From positions 1 to 54,652 of the forward strand of contig CAYTAP010000006.1 of assembly GCA_964435775.1 (NCBI GenBank): DNA of 54,652 nt, given 5' to 3'. The notes under the pieces were generated by a model. The model was not told where the DNA came from. It worked only from the letters and a program-made list of their open reading frames with translations, and made no database searches. A program made the translations under genes and the position numbers. This DNA comes from CAYTAP01 sp964435775 (GTDB taxonomy: Bacteria > Planctomycetota > Phycisphaerae > Tepidisphaerales > Tepidisphaeraceae). This document shows positions 8,978-17,039 of this stretch, piece by piece; positions within the stretch are counted from its first letter, which is position 1; each line of letters opens with the position of its first letter.

Positions 8978-9009
8978 TGAGACGGACCTCGCGGACGTTC
9001 ATTGCCTTC

Positions 9010-9104
9010 GTAGGGTCCGCCTCGCGGACCAAGTGATCGTAAGCCCGCCTCGCGAACCAACAGGCGAGTTGTCAAAAAAGGATGGTCCGCGGGGCGGACC
9101 CTAC
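9010..9104. repeat. Inverted repeat, family R2, copy a
   Basis: Arms GTAGGGTCCGCC..GCGGACC and GGTCCGCGGGGCGGACCCTAC lie about 50 bases apart, and each arm is a small hairpin in itself. Further copies lie at 13283-13362 and 37617-37688. A decayed extra half (CCCGCCTCGCGAACCAA) lies inside this copy. Confidence 0.88.
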
Positions 9105-9181
9105 GACTTTCGTCAAACCCGTCATCGGCGCTTTTCTTACGCAGCGGGGCGGAATACCATTGCATTTACAGGAGATTATTC

Positions 9182-9856
9182 ATGGCAGGCATTCTCGTGA
9201 TCGGCCCGCATCCTGACGATCAGGAACTGGGCATGGGGGGAACCGTCGCGCGGCTGGCGGCGCAGGGTCATCGCGTTCACCTGGTGGACATGACCAGCGG
9301 CGAACCGACGCCGCTCGGCACGCCCGAGCGACGCGTCAAGGAGAGCGCCGCCGCCGCCAGGGTGCTTGGCGTGGAGCGCACGCAGTTGGGGTTGAAGAAT
9401 CGGGAGGTGGTTCACGATGTGCCGTCGCGCCACAAGCTGGCGGCGGTCATCCGCATCCATCGCCCCGACTGGCTTTTCGTCCCGTATCCCGTTGACGCGC
9501 ACCCCGATCACATGGCCGTCACCCGCATCGCCGAGGACGCCCGTTTCGACGCCAAGCTCACCAAGAGCGCCATTCCCGGCGAGCCGTGGCATCCCAAGCG
9601 GATCATCTACTATTTCTGCACGCACCTGCGCATCAACTTTCCGGCCACCTTCTGCCTCGACATCACCGATCAGATGGATCAAAAAATGCGGGCCGTCAAC
9701 TGCTATCAATCCCAGTTTGTTGAGAACCATTCGCCGGTCCCGGAGATGGTCCGCACCCTCAACGGCTATTTCGGTTCCCGCATCGGCACGGCGTACGCCG
9801 AGCCCTTCTTCACACATGAAATGCTTGGATTTACGGGACTGGGCGAGTTGTTTTGA
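9182..9856 (+). CDS. bshB1: PIG-L family deacetylase, bacillithiol biosynthesis BshB1 type
   Basis: A 224-residue zinc-dependent amidohydrolase. The metal site motif HPDDQE is at residues 10-15 and the second His motif HPDH at 107-110. The TSGEPTPLGTPERR segment after the third strand and the late DITDQMDQKMRA and YQSQF motifs resemble BshB1, which removes the acetyl group from GlcNAc-malate in bacillithiol synthesis. Other PIG-L enzymes act on GlcNAc-inositol or glycopeptides, so the substrate is inferred. The ATG has an AGGAG site 9 bases upstream. bshA and bshC are not visible here; the GT4 enzyme at 5486 is a weak bshA candidate at best. Confidence 0.82.
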   Translation: MAGILVIGPHPDDQELGMGGTVARLAAQGHRVHLVDMTSGEPTPLGTPERRVKESAAAARVLGVERTQLGLKNREVVHDVPSRHKLAAVIRIHRPDWLFVPYPVDAHPDHMAVTRIAEDARFDAKLTKSAIPGEPWHPKRIIYYFCTHLRINFPATFCLDITDQMDQKMRAVNCYQSQFVENHSPVPEMVRTLNGYFGSRIGTAYAEPFFTHEMLGFTGLGELF

Positions 9857-9861
9857 CGTGG

Positions 9862-9880
9862 CATGGGCGGCTCGCCCATG
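9862..9880. repeat. Short palindrome, family R7, copy a
   Basis: CATGGGCG-GCT-CGCCCATG, 8-base arms, just after the deacetylase stop. A close relative lies at 22189-22209. It may act as a terminator hairpin, though there is no T tract. Confidence 0.7.
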
Positions 9881-10081
9881 TCTGCTCGATGGCTCAAGTC
9901 TCAGATCGGATTCCAGACTGAACGAATATGATGGGGTGCGTTTTCAGGCATGAATGCAGGTGATGTGTGATGCGGCGGGGTACCGCCGCTCATGGGCGAG
10001 ACGCTCATGCTACGTCAAAGGCATGGCACCGATGTGCCACATGCATCCCTGGGCGTTGCTATCGCCGCATGCAACGCCGCA

Positions 10082-10876
10082 TTACCTCAACACCGCTTCC
10101 TGCAATTCTCCCTCAACCGATGGCACGGGATGCGCACGCGATGGGCGCAGGGCGGGGAGAACCTGCTTGAGGTCCGCGATTTCCCGGATGACATGATCGA
10201 CCGTCCAGTGCGCCTTGGGTTCGGCGCCCCCGACGCCGCGATGTTTGAGCACGGTCATCATCCCAGCCCGACGGGCGCCGATCATGTCGGTGTCGAGGCG
10301 GTCGCCGACGAAAACGGTTTCCTCGGCCGATGCGCCGATTTGTTCCAGGGCGTGTTCAAATATCCGCCGGTGCGGCTTGCGATATCCGAAGTCGCCGGAG
10401 TAAATCCGCACGGGGAAATAGCTGAGCAGCCCGGTCATCGCCAGATGCCGATCCAGCACCTTGCCGGGAACGAAGGTGTTGGACACGATCCCCAGTTTGA
10501 TCCCCCGCCGCTGAAACAGCTCAAGCACGGCCGGCAGATCCTCCTCAATCGCCGTGTATCCCACCTGCGGCGAATACGCCTGCCATGCAAGTTCCATGCA
10601 CATTTGCGGCGTCGTCGGCACATTCAGCCGCTTGCAGCGAATCGCCATCAGTTTCAGCGAATCGAACTCCCGCCCGCGCATTTTTTCCTTGAAGTAATTC
10701 CACAGGATGCAGGAGAGAACGCCGCGGTAGTACCTGGAAAATGACGGCAGCGCGTTGCCGCGCACGCGAAGGTATTCATACGTTCGCAGCGCGCCGGCCC
10801 GGAACATGTCGCTGTTTTTAACCGGCGCCAAGTCGAAGAGCGTATTGCCCAGATCGAATAGGATGGCCTTGACCAT
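10082..10876 (-). CDS. HAD family hydrolase
   Basis: A 264-residue haloacid dehalogenase-superfamily phosphatase or hydrolase. Motif I is FDLGNTL (nucleophile D8), motif II IVSNT, motif III a lysine in RKPHRRIF, and motif IV VGDRLDTDMIGARRAG. The helical cap between motifs I and II spans roughly residues 15-120, which fits subfamily IA enzymes such as phosphoglycolate phosphatase-like proteins. The substrate cannot be inferred. The ATG at 10876 is chosen because MVKAILFDLGNTL is the expected start; an upstream extension would be low-complexity. It is divergent from ilvH. Confidence 0.88.
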   Translation of the reverse strand: MVKAILFDLGNTLFDLAPVKNSDMFRAGALRTYEYLRVRGNALPSFSRYYRGVLSCILWNYFKEKMRGREFDSLKLMAIRCKRLNVPTTPQMCMELAWQAYSPQVGYTAIEEDLPAVLELFQRRGIKLGIVSNTFVPGKVLDRHLAMTGLLSYFPVRIYSGDFGYRKPHRRIFEHALEQIGASAEETVFVGDRLDTDMIGARRAGMMTVLKHRGVGGAEPKAHWTVDHVIREIADLKQVLPALRPSRAHPVPSVEGELQEAVLR

Positions 10877-11196
10877 GAAGATCCGCCAATGCGATTCCAA
10901 AAGTGTTCCAGCGTCCATTGGACGACCTGATCGCGCTCCGCGCCCGCCAGGACGACCACCACAACCCGGCCGCCACGGCGTTGATATCTTAACGGCGCTG
11001 GGCGGGCAAGTTTGTGATTCACCCGCAGCGACGATCTTCGCCGTCAATCCATAACATACACTATAATCACCCTTAACATGGTTGAGCACGCCCAATCCGG
11101 ATGATTTTCCGCGCCGATCGCGGCGCACCTTGCGGTGGGCACTGTTTTCCCTACACTTTTATCCGGTTTTTGAACGAATTTCTTGATCGGAGTCCC
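10877..11196. other. Divergent intergenic region, HAD gene / ilvH
   Basis: 320 bases between the HAD start (minus) and the ilvH start (plus). A good -10 candidate for ilvH lies at 11062-11067 and leaves a leader of about 130 bases. I see no leader peptide rich in branched-chain codons and no clear attenuator. Confidence 0.6.
11062..11067 (+). promoter_or_regulatory. Candidate -10 element for ilvH
   Basis: A consensus TATAAT in the sequence ACACTATAATCACC, in an otherwise GC-rich stretch, 130 bases upstream of the ilvH ATG. The -35 about 17 bases upstream is poor, so confidence is limited. Confidence 0.35.
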
Positions 11197-11769
11197 ATGC
11201 GTCACGTCATTTCAGCTTTGGTGGTGAACGAGCCCGGTGTGCTGGCGGGTGTCGCCAACATGTTTTCGGCCCGCGGCTTCAACATCGATTCCCTCGTCGT
11301 CGGGCGCACCGAAGACCAGAACCTCTCCCGCATGACGATCGTCGTCAACGGCGACGGCAACACGATGGATCAGGTCCGCAAGCAACTGGCCAAGCTGATT
11401 CCCGTCGTCAGCGTCCATGATTTCCAGGACTCGGCGTACGTCCAGCGGGATCTCGCCTTGATCAGCATCGGCGTGTCGCCGGACAAACGTGGGGAAGTGA
11501 TCGAGATCGTCAACCTCTTCCGCGGCAAGGTGATCGATATCGCGGTCGATTCGCTCATCATCGAGCTCTCCGGCACGGTGGAAAAGGTGGAGGCGTTCAT
11601 CGAACTGATGCGGCCATACAACATCACCGAACTGGCCCGCACCGGCGTCATCGCCATGGCGCGCGGCTCGAATCAGCCCCGGCGCACGCTCCAGGAAACC
11701 CACGCCAAGCCCACTCCCCGCAAACGCTCCATCAACGCCCCGGCGGCGCAGGCGCTGCCGCCAAGCTGA
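11197..11769 (+). CDS. ilvH: Acetolactate synthase small (regulatory) subunit
   Basis: A 190-residue ACT-domain regulatory subunit that binds the catalytic acetolactate synthase subunit and confers valine feedback inhibition in branched-chain amino acid synthesis. The N-terminal ACT domain starts HVISALVVNEPGVLAGVANMFSARGFNIDSLVVGRTED; the second, C-terminal domain contains VSPDKRGEVIEIVNLFRGKVIDIA and AFIELMRPYNITELARTGVIAMARG, typical of IlvH/IlvN. The basic tail of about 30 residues is extra. The start ATG at 11197 follows a GATCGGAG site. The large subunit is not in the window. radA starts 32 bases downstream. Confidence 0.95.
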   Translation: MRHVISALVVNEPGVLAGVANMFSARGFNIDSLVVGRTEDQNLSRMTIVVNGDGNTMDQVRKQLAKLIPVVSVHDFQDSAYVQRDLALISIGVSPDKRGEVIEIVNLFRGKVIDIAVDSLIIELSGTVEKVEAFIELMRPYNITELARTGVIAMARGSNQPRRTLQETHAKPTPRKRSINAPAAQALPPS

Positions 11770-11801
11770 TTTCGCCAGCCCCGGTCGTTACCATCAAGCG
11801 C

Positions 11802-13259
11802 ATGGCCAAATCGCGCACCCAGTTCCTTTGCAATTCCTGCGGGTCGGTGCAGATCAAGTGGATGGGGAAATGTCCGGATTGCGGGACATGGGACAGTCTT
11901 GAGGAATACAAAACGCCGACGGCCGATGCGCGGACGGCGCATCTGGCGCACGGGCAGAGCGGGGATGTGGCCGGGGGAGGGGAGGCGCTGCCGTTATCGA
12001 AAATCACCGACGCCGACACGCCGCGACATCCGAGCGGGATTGGTGAGTTTGATCGCGTGCTGGGCGGGGGGATCGTTCCCGGATCAGCCGTCCTCATCGG
12101 CGGTGAACCGGGGATTGGCAAATCGACGTTGCTGTTGCAGGCCGCCCATACGCTGGCGTCGCCTCACTCCGAGCCATCGCTTGGCTCGGCCGTGGTTGCC
12201 GGCAAGCGAAAAGTCCCGTCCAAGCCATTGAAAGTCCTCTATGTCACGAGCGAAGAATCGGCGCGACAGACCAAGCTTCGCGCCGCGCGCCTCGACATCA
12301 CGCAACGCGCCAAAGGGGGCGATGAGAATCTCCTCGTTCTCGCCGAGGCCAATCTCGAGCGGATCGTCAATCAAATCAACCAGCGGCGCCCGGATGTCGT
12401 CATCATCGATTCGATCCAGATGATCTATAAGCCCGATCTCCCGGCAGCTCCGGGGTCGGTCACGCAGCTGCGCGACTGCTGCATGGAGCTGGTCTACCTC
12501 GCCAAGGCGACGGGGATCGCCATTCTTTTCGTCGGGCATGTCACCAAGGCCGGCACGCTCGCCGGACCGAAGATCATCGAACACATCGTCGATACGGTCA
12601 TCTATTTCGAGGGGGACCGATTTCATTCGCACCGGATCGTCCGCTGCGTGAAGAATCGTTTCGGCGGCACGCAGGAGATCGGGCTGTTTGAAATGACCGG
12701 CGCGGGATTGAAGGAGGTGATCGATCCGGGGAATCTGTTCGTCGAGCAGTATGGCGCGGGCGGACCTCCCAGCGGGACGGTGGTGACGGCCGCGATGCAG
12801 GGTTCGCGCGTCCTGCTTGTCGAGGTGCAGGCACTGACCGCGGCGAGCGTGATCGGTGCGGCGCGTCGGAAAACGAGCGGCGTCAGTTCGGATCGCGTGG
12901 CGATGATCATCGCGGTGCTCGAAAAGCGCGCCGAGCTTCGTCTGGCGGCCGAGGATGTCTTCGTCAATGTCGCCGGCGGCGTCAAAATCATCGAACCGGC
13001 GACCGACCTCGCCATCGCCCTGGCGATCGCGTCGGCGCATTCCAACCGCGCGCTCTCACCGGGAACGCTGGCGATCGGGGAATTGGGATTGGGAGGCGAG
13101 ATTCGGCCGGTGCCGCAGTTGGAGCTGCGCCTGCGCGAAGCCGCGCGGCTTGGTTTGGGGCACGCGATTACGCCCCACCTCGGTCCGCTTGCCCCAAAGC
13201 TCGGCGGCATGGCGCTCCACGAAGTTCGACGACTTTCACAGGCGTTGGCCGATATATGA
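11802..13259 (+). CDS. radA: DNA repair protein RadA
   Basis: A 485-residue ATP-dependent branch-migration protein that works with RecA in recombinational repair. The N-terminal zinc finger has C10-x2-C13 and C24-x2-C27. The Walker A loop GGEPGIGKST is at residues 100-109, the RadA-specific KNRFG at 284-288, and a C-terminal Lon-protease-like domain runs from about 330. Compared with the usual LLLQ...LYVTGEES spacing there are about 20 extra residues at 120-141, which coincide with a perfect palindrome at 12169-12189. It follows ilvH closely and may be cotranscribed with it. Confidence 0.96.
   Translation: MAKSRTQFLCNSCGSVQIKWMGKCPDCGTWDSLEEYKTPTADARTAHLAHGQSGDVAGGGEALPLSKITDADTPRHPSGIGEFDRVLGGGIVPGSAVLIGGEPGIGKSTLLLQAAHTLASPHSEPSLGSAVVAGKRKVPSKPLKVLYVTSEESARQTKLRAARLDITQRAKGGDENLLVLAEANLERIVNQINQRRPDVVIIDSIQMIYKPDLPAAPGSVTQLRDCCMELVYLAKATGIAILFVGHVTKAGTLAGPKIIEHIVDTVIYFEGDRFHSHRIVRCVKNRFGGTQEIGLFEMTGAGLKEVIDPGNLFVEQYGAGGPPSGTVVTAAMQGSRVLLVEVQALTAASVIGAARRKTSGVSSDRVAMIIAVLEKRAELRLAAEDVFVNVAGGVKIIEPATDLAIALAIASAHSNRALSPGTLAIGELGLGGEIRPVPQLELRLREAARLGLGHAITPHLGPLAPKLGGMALHEVRRLSQALADI
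12169..12189. repeat. Palindrome inside radA
   Basis: CCGAGCCA-TCGCT-TGGCTCGG, perfect 8-base arms. It encodes SEPSLGS within a roughly 20-residue stretch that RadA proteins normally lack, directly after the helix that follows Walker A. The reading frame is kept. It is likely an in-frame insertion of a palindromic repeat. Confidence 0.6.
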
Positions 13260-13282
13260 GGGTCGGTCTCCATGCGCCGGGT

Positions 13283-13362
13283 CTTTGTAGGGTCCGTGGT
13301 ACGCCGCGGACCATTTTTGCGATGGAGACAATGGTCCGCGGGGTACCACGGACCCTACAAAG
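13283..13362. repeat. Inverted repeat, family R2, copy b
   Basis: Arms CTTTGTAGGGTCCGTGGTA and TACCACGGACCCTACAAAG, each followed inward by GCGGACCAT or ATGGTCCGC. It occupies most of the gap between radA and the DoxX gene and could end radA transcription. Confidence 0.9.
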
Positions 13363-13423
13363 ACTGACAACGGACAACGGACGCTATACTTTCCCCGTGG
13401 GGTTCATCAGCAAGGAGTCGCAC

Positions 13424-13819
13424 ATGATCGGAACTGGTTTGACCAAGCATCGGGATGCGGGGCTGCTTCTTCTTCGCATCGGCATCGGCATCGCATTCAT
13501 CCTGCACGGCTATCCCAAGCTGCTTGGCGGCCCGGACATGTGGCGGGGCGTGGGGCAGATGGCGGGGATGGAACCGGCCGTCGCCTTCGGCTTCATCGCC
13601 GGTTGCATCGAAACCTTTGGCGGCCTGCTGCTCATTGTCGGCTTCGCGTTCCGACCCGTTTGCTTATTGCTGCTGCTGGACATGCTGGCCGCATTGTTCA
13701 TGCACCACATTCGCGTGGGCGATGGTTTCGGTAAGTTCGCGCAGGCGTTCGAGATGGCGTTCGTCTTCGCGTCGCTGATTCTGATCGGGCCGGGCAAGTA
13801 CAGCGTGGATCGACAATGA
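13424..13819 (+). CDS. DoxX family membrane protein
   Basis: A 131-residue inner-membrane protein with four hydrophobic helices (about 12-30, 48-72, 75-95, 105-122). The N-terminal LLLLRIGIGIAFILHGYPKLLGG and the GCIETFGGLLLIVGF segment match the DoxX/DoxD family. Members are linked to redox homeostasis and quinone or thiosulfate oxidation, but the biochemical role of this one is unknown. The ATG has an AAGGAG site 8 bases upstream. It ends 4 bases before the convergent DUF971 gene. Confidence 0.88.
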   Translation: MIGTGLTKHRDAGLLLLRIGIGIAFILHGYPKLLGGPDMWRGVGQMAGMEPAVAFGFIAGCIETFGGLLLIVGFAFRPVCLLLLLDMLAALFMHHIRVGDGFGKFAQAFEMAFVFASLILIGPGKYSVDRQ

Positions 13820-13823
13820 GCGC

Positions 13824-14198
13824 TCAGCGCGCTTCGTCGGGGCAAAGCGAGCGAAGATACTGGAAAGAATAGATGCCCGAATCGTGGTTGTCCGACCATT
13901 CGATTTTCATCGCGTAATTTCCCACCAGTTGGGCGTTTCGGGCCGTGATCGCCTTTTCGAAATTGCCCGGCAGAATCGGCAGCAGCATTTTTTTCTTCGG
14001 CGTCGTTGAGATTTTGTGCGGGTCGGTTCCTTCGCGCACCATTTTGCACATTGCGCAGGGACACATCGTCCGCAGCAAAGTGATTGAGTAGACGCTTTTT
14101 TTCCCATCCGCCCAGTCGATCTCCAGCTTCTCATCGCGTTTGAGATCAAGGCGCACGGGCGTGGTGGATAGGTCGGCGAGTGAGGGGGGCGTTGACAT
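13824..14198 (-). CDS. DUF971 domain protein
   Basis: A 124-residue small protein with the DUF971 (gamma-butyrobetaine hydroxylase-like N-terminal) fold: LDLKRDEKLEIDWADGKKSVYSITLLRTMCPCAMC, then GNYAMKIEWSDNHDSGIYSFQYLRSLCP. The CPCAMC cluster and the later cysteine could bind metal. Family members are linked to Fe-S cluster handling or occur fused to Mrp/ApbC-type carriers, but their role is not established. The ATG at 14198 is chosen because the extension upstream runs into a palindromic repeat. It is convergent with the DoxX gene. Confidence 0.88.
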   Translation of the reverse strand: MSTPPSLADLSTTPVRLDLKRDEKLEIDWADGKKSVYSITLLRTMCPCAMCKMVREGTDPHKISTTPKKKMLLPILPGNFEKAITARNAQLVGNYAMKIEWSDNHDSGIYSFQYLRSLCPDEAR

Positions 14199-14255
14199 CA
14201 GCCCATTATAGCGCGCCGTCACATTGTTTGTAGCGGTCCCCCCATTGATGGAACC

Positions 14256-14323
14256 AAGGAGCCGCGCGCGAAGTAAGCGGTTGCTGCCCAAGCGCGCACA
14301 GCTTACTTCGTGCGCGGCTCCTT
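14256..14323. repeat. Inverted repeat, family R4
   Basis: 23-base arms at 14256-14278 and 14301-14323 (AAGGAGCCGCGC...AAGTAAGC and its reverse complement) with one mismatch and a 22-base loop. It lies between two minus-strand genes and could terminate transcription of the small membrane protein gene. Confidence 0.88.
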
Positions 14324-14356
14324 GAACCCACCACACCACAGTGGACGGCGCTCCGG

Positions 14357-14566
14357 TCATCGCGGCGTGTGCCACACGCTCCAGAGCAGCCAGAACAGCA
14401 AAATCAAAATCGGCAACAACCCCAGCATCAGGGGCAACATTGAACTCGGCCGTTTTCCAGTGGCCGGCGCTGACGCCGAGGCAGCGGCCGCCTTATGCCG
14501 ATGCCGCTCCCGCTCCGACCGACGGCGTGATCGCTCCGAACGACGTTTGGTGGATTGCGCGGACAT
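14357..14566 (-). CDS. Small basic protein with C-terminal membrane anchor
   Basis: A 69-residue hypothetical protein. Residues 1-25 are strongly basic (KRRSERSRRRSERERHRHK), followed by an alanine/serine linker and one hydrophobic segment, MLPLMLGLLPILILLFWLLWSVW, at about 43-65. This layout fits a tail-anchored or single-pass membrane protein. There is no recognisable family and no strong ribosome site, so it may not be real. The longer in-frame start at 14638 is possible but adds a low-complexity segment. Confidence 0.5.
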   Translation of the reverse strand: MSAQSTKRRSERSRRRSERERHRHKAAAASASAPATGKRPSSMLPLMLGLLPILILLFWLLWSVWHTPR

Positions 14567-14649
14567 GATGCCGATGATTATGGCCGATCCGCCGTGCGGG
14601 GCAAGCGGCAAGGCATGGCCATGATCGGCATTTCGCATTTACGACTTTT

Positions 14650-14751
14650 CTCCCTCCCCCGCGAGCACGCGGGGGAGGGTTGGGGAGGGGGTCTGCTCGA
14701 TTCTGCGCGTAAGACCCCCTCCCTGCCCTCCCCCGGAGTACCGGGGGAGGG
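14650..14751. repeat. Bipartite palindromic repeat, family R1, copy c
   Basis: The first hairpin has CCCTCCCCCGCGAGCACGCG, the spacer contains CTGCTCGATTC, and the second hairpin has the CGGAGTACCG core. It lies downstream of hicB. Confidence 0.9.
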
Positions 14752-14793
14752 AATATATGACCTTGGTCAACGCCATTGCGTTTGTTCTGAGTG

Positions 14794-15207
14794 CTATGAA
14801 GCTTCGCGCACCCTCGCCAGCGTCGTGTTGCGAATGAAATCCGAAATCCCGCGAAACCCGCGGCTTCTCGCCGCATCCTCCAGGATCAGCTTCTCTTCAC
14901 TGGTCAGACGGATGTTGACCTGCTCCGTGCGCTTGTTCTGCGACGCCGGCGCCGGCGGCGTTTGTTTGTTCTCCAGCATGTACGCGACGGCAGTGGTCAG
15001 GATCTCCCGCGTGGCGCGGACGCACTCATCCGGCGTTTTGCCATCGTTCATCACATGAGGCATCTCTAGTCCACGCCCGTAATACTCGCCATCTTCGTGA
15101 TGGAGGATGATCTGATAGGTATCGGCGATCGCGCGGGCCCGCCGAAGAATCCCCGGCGCGAAGGGGCGATTAATCGCTTTCGAGGATTTTTTTGATTTGA
15201 CGGACAT
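14794..15207 (-). CDS. hicB: HicB family antitoxin
   Basis: A 137-residue antitoxin. The N-terminal half (residues 28-75) has the HicB partial RNase H-like fold, YQIILHHEDGEYYGRGLEMPHVMNDGKTPDECVRATREIL. Residues 92-137 (EQVNIRLTSEEKLILEDAARSRGFRGISDFIRNTTLARV) look like a ribbon-helix-helix DNA-binding domain used for autorepression. It would neutralise the HicA mRNA endoribonuclease. Its ATG lies inside the hicA gene (38-base overlap), which gives toxin-first order and translational coupling. Confidence 0.9.
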   Translation of the reverse strand: MSVKSKKSSKAINRPFAPGILRRARAIADTYQIILHHEDGEYYGRGLEMPHVMNDGKTPDECVRATREILTTAVAYMLENKQTPPAPASQNKRTEQVNIRLTSEEKLILEDAARSRGFRGISDFIRNTTLARVREAS

Positions 15208-15361
15208 AAACAGGTTTCACCTTGCCATGATGGACGGGGACGGGATGGGAGGTTCCATCAGGTTTGAGGAACACATGGTGCGATCCATTGATCCTATCCA
15301 GCATCCATCCGTGTTTGCGAACGAGCTTCAATAATTCCGCGAACCGAACCTCACTGGGCAT
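15170..15361 (-). CDS. hicA: HicA family toxin
   Basis: A 63-residue double-stranded RNA-binding-like mRNA interferase. The catalytic histidine motif GSHHVF is at residues 26-31, and the VPVHHGK stretch at 42-48 matches the HicA consensus. The start ATG at 15361 yields the usual length. It overlaps hicB by 38 bases. A palindromic promoter/operator candidate lies 43 bases upstream. Confidence 0.9.
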   Translation of the reverse strand: MPSEVRFAELLKLVRKHGWMLDRINGSHHVFLKPDGTSHPVPVHHGKVKPVYVRQIKKILESD

Positions 15362-15403
15362 GATGCCCTCCGCTGGTCAGCGCGATTCACTTCCGCCGTT
15401 CGC

Positions 15404-15421
15404 GTATATCGGATGATATAC
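15404..15421. promoter_or_regulatory. Candidate hicAB operator and promoter
   Basis: GTATAT-CGGATG-ATATAC, 6-base arms, in the gap between hicA and gatB. On the minus strand it overlaps a possible promoter, TTGCTT, 17 bases, TGTATA. An inverted repeat at a promoter fits autorepression by the HicB ribbon-helix-helix domain. Confidence 0.45.
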
Positions 15422-15448
15422 AATAGAATCTTTCCGAGCAAGCAATTT

Positions 15449-16927
15449 CTAACCCAGCTTCTCCCGCAGCCGCTCCTGCACCATCTTCGGATTGAGGCCC
15501 TTCCCGCTTTTCATCACCATGCCGACGAGCGCGCCCATCGCGCTTTGTTTGCCGCCTTTGTAGTCCTGCAGCGGCTTGGGATTTTGGGCGATCACGGCGT
15601 CGATGGCCGCGTCGATCGCGCTGGTGTCGCTCACTTGCATCAGCCCCAGAGCGGCGGCGATTTGGTCGGGCGAGGCGTCGCCTTCGAGAAGTTTTTCGAA
15701 GAGCGGCAGGGCGTTGCTGGCCGAGATTTTGTTCTGATCGATCAGCACCGCGACCTCGCCGACGCGCCCCGGCGCGATGCCCAGCTCATGGATGGGGCGT
15801 GACTGTTTGTTGCCCAATTGCGCCAGGATGTTGACGATCAGATTCCCCACGCGGTGGGCGCTGGCGCCGGTTTTCAACGCCGCTTCGTAAAACTCGCCGA
15901 TGGCGCGATCGCCTGAGAGCGTTGCGGCGTCGGCCGGGGTCAAGCCGAGTTTTTCGGTGTAGCGTTTGCGCCGTGCGGCCGGGAGTTCTCCAATCCGTCC
16001 CTTCAATTCCGTCAGCCACGCCTCGGAAACTTCCACGGGAACAAGATCGGGGTCGGGGAAATAGCGGTAATCGTGCGCCTCCTCCTTGTCGCGCTGATGC
16101 ACGGTCACCCCGGCCGCGTCATCCCAGCCGTAGGTGCTCTTGCGTCCCAGGTCGCCGGTTTCGATCCACTGATCGATCTGCCGCCGCACCTCATAATTCG
16201 TCGCCTTCTCGAGCACGCTGAAGCTGTTCAGGTTTTTCACCTCGGTGATGGCGGTCTTGTGGACTTTCCCATCGGCGTCCGTGATGTGGACATTGATGTT
16301 CGGCTCGAAGCGCATGTGCCCCATCTGCATCTGCCCTTCGCTCACGCCGAGAAACTGCACGAGACGTTGAAGCTCCTGCCCGAAGAGCGCGACCTGTCGG
16401 GCCGTAGTGAAATCCGGTTCGGTCACGATTTCGAGCAGGGGGGTTCCGGCGCGGTTGAGGTCCACGATGCTGTGATCGATCGCGTAACCGCCCGGCGCTT
16501 CGTGCATCAGCTTGCCGGCATCCTCCTCCAGATGCGCCCGGCGGATGCGGATCGGCGTGATCGACCCATCGTCGTTGGTCAGCTCGAAGCGCCCTTCACA
16601 GCAGAGGGGCAGATCATATTGGCTGATCTGATAGTTCTTGGGCAGGTCGGGGTAATAGTAGCTCTTGCGATCCCACTTGGTGTGTTCGGAGATTCGACAT
16701 CCCAGCGCCAGCCCCGCCATGATGGCGAACTCCACCGCGCGTTTGTTCATGACCGGCAAAACGCCGGGCAGCCCGAGAATCACCGGATCGACCAGCGAGT
16801 TCGGCGGCGCGCCGAAGTTCGTCGCGCCGTTGGCGGCGCTGGTGAACATCTTGCTCGCGGTGGCGAGCTGGACGTGAATCTCCAGCCCCACCATCAGTTT
16901 GTACGATTGAACGATGCGTTCGGCCAT
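15449..16927 (-). CDS. gatB: Aspartyl/glutamyl-tRNA amidotransferase subunit B
   Basis: A 492-residue subunit of GatCAB, which converts mischarged Glu-tRNA(Gln) and Asp-tRNA(Asn) to the correct aminoacyl-tRNA. It carries the signature VGLEIHVQLATASKMF at the N-terminus, the LGLPGVLPVMNK loop, DLPKNYQISQYDLPL, and HLEEDAGK, all conserved in the GatB kinase domain. The helical and YqeY tail domains end with KGLNPKMVQERLREKLG, which binds the tRNA elbow. The ATG at 16927 gives the expected start. gatA and gatC are not in the window, so the operon is split. Confidence 0.97.
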   Translation of the reverse strand: MAERIVQSYKLMVGLEIHVQLATASKMFTSAANGATNFGAPPNSLVDPVILGLPGVLPVMNKRAVEFAIMAGLALGCRISEHTKWDRKSYYYPDLPKNYQISQYDLPLCCEGRFELTNDDGSITPIRIRRAHLEEDAGKLMHEAPGGYAIDHSIVDLNRAGTPLLEIVTEPDFTTARQVALFGQELQRLVQFLGVSEGQMQMGHMRFEPNINVHITDADGKVHKTAITEVKNLNSFSVLEKATNYEVRRQIDQWIETGDLGRKSTYGWDDAAGVTVHQRDKEEAHDYRYFPDPDLVPVEVSEAWLTELKGRIGELPAARRKRYTEKLGLTPADAATLSGDRAIGEFYEAALKTGASAHRVGNLIVNILAQLGNKQSRPIHELGIAPGRVGEVAVLIDQNKISASNALPLFEKLLEGDASPDQIAAALGLMQVSDTSAIDAAIDAVIAQNPKPLQDYKGGKQSAMGALVGMVMKSGKGLNPKMVQERLREKLG

Positions 16928-17039
16928 GGGCGCGTTGCTCCGATAAAACAGGACTATTTCGCAAGCAAGTATAGCCACCGGCCATCCACGGGCCAGAGAT
17001 CATTTTTCTTTAAGTTTTTGACGAAAGTGTCGGCATCAA

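Noticed and set aside
5486..9856. A bacillithiol gene cluster (GT4 as bshA plus bshB1)
   Set aside because: Two genes and two repeats separate them, bshC is absent, and the GT4 sequence lacks anything specific to BshA that I can name.
10877..11128. N-terminal extension of the HAD hydrolase
   Set aside because: The extra residues are Pro/Arg/Gly-rich and precede the canonical start of the domain at MVKAILFDLGNTL.
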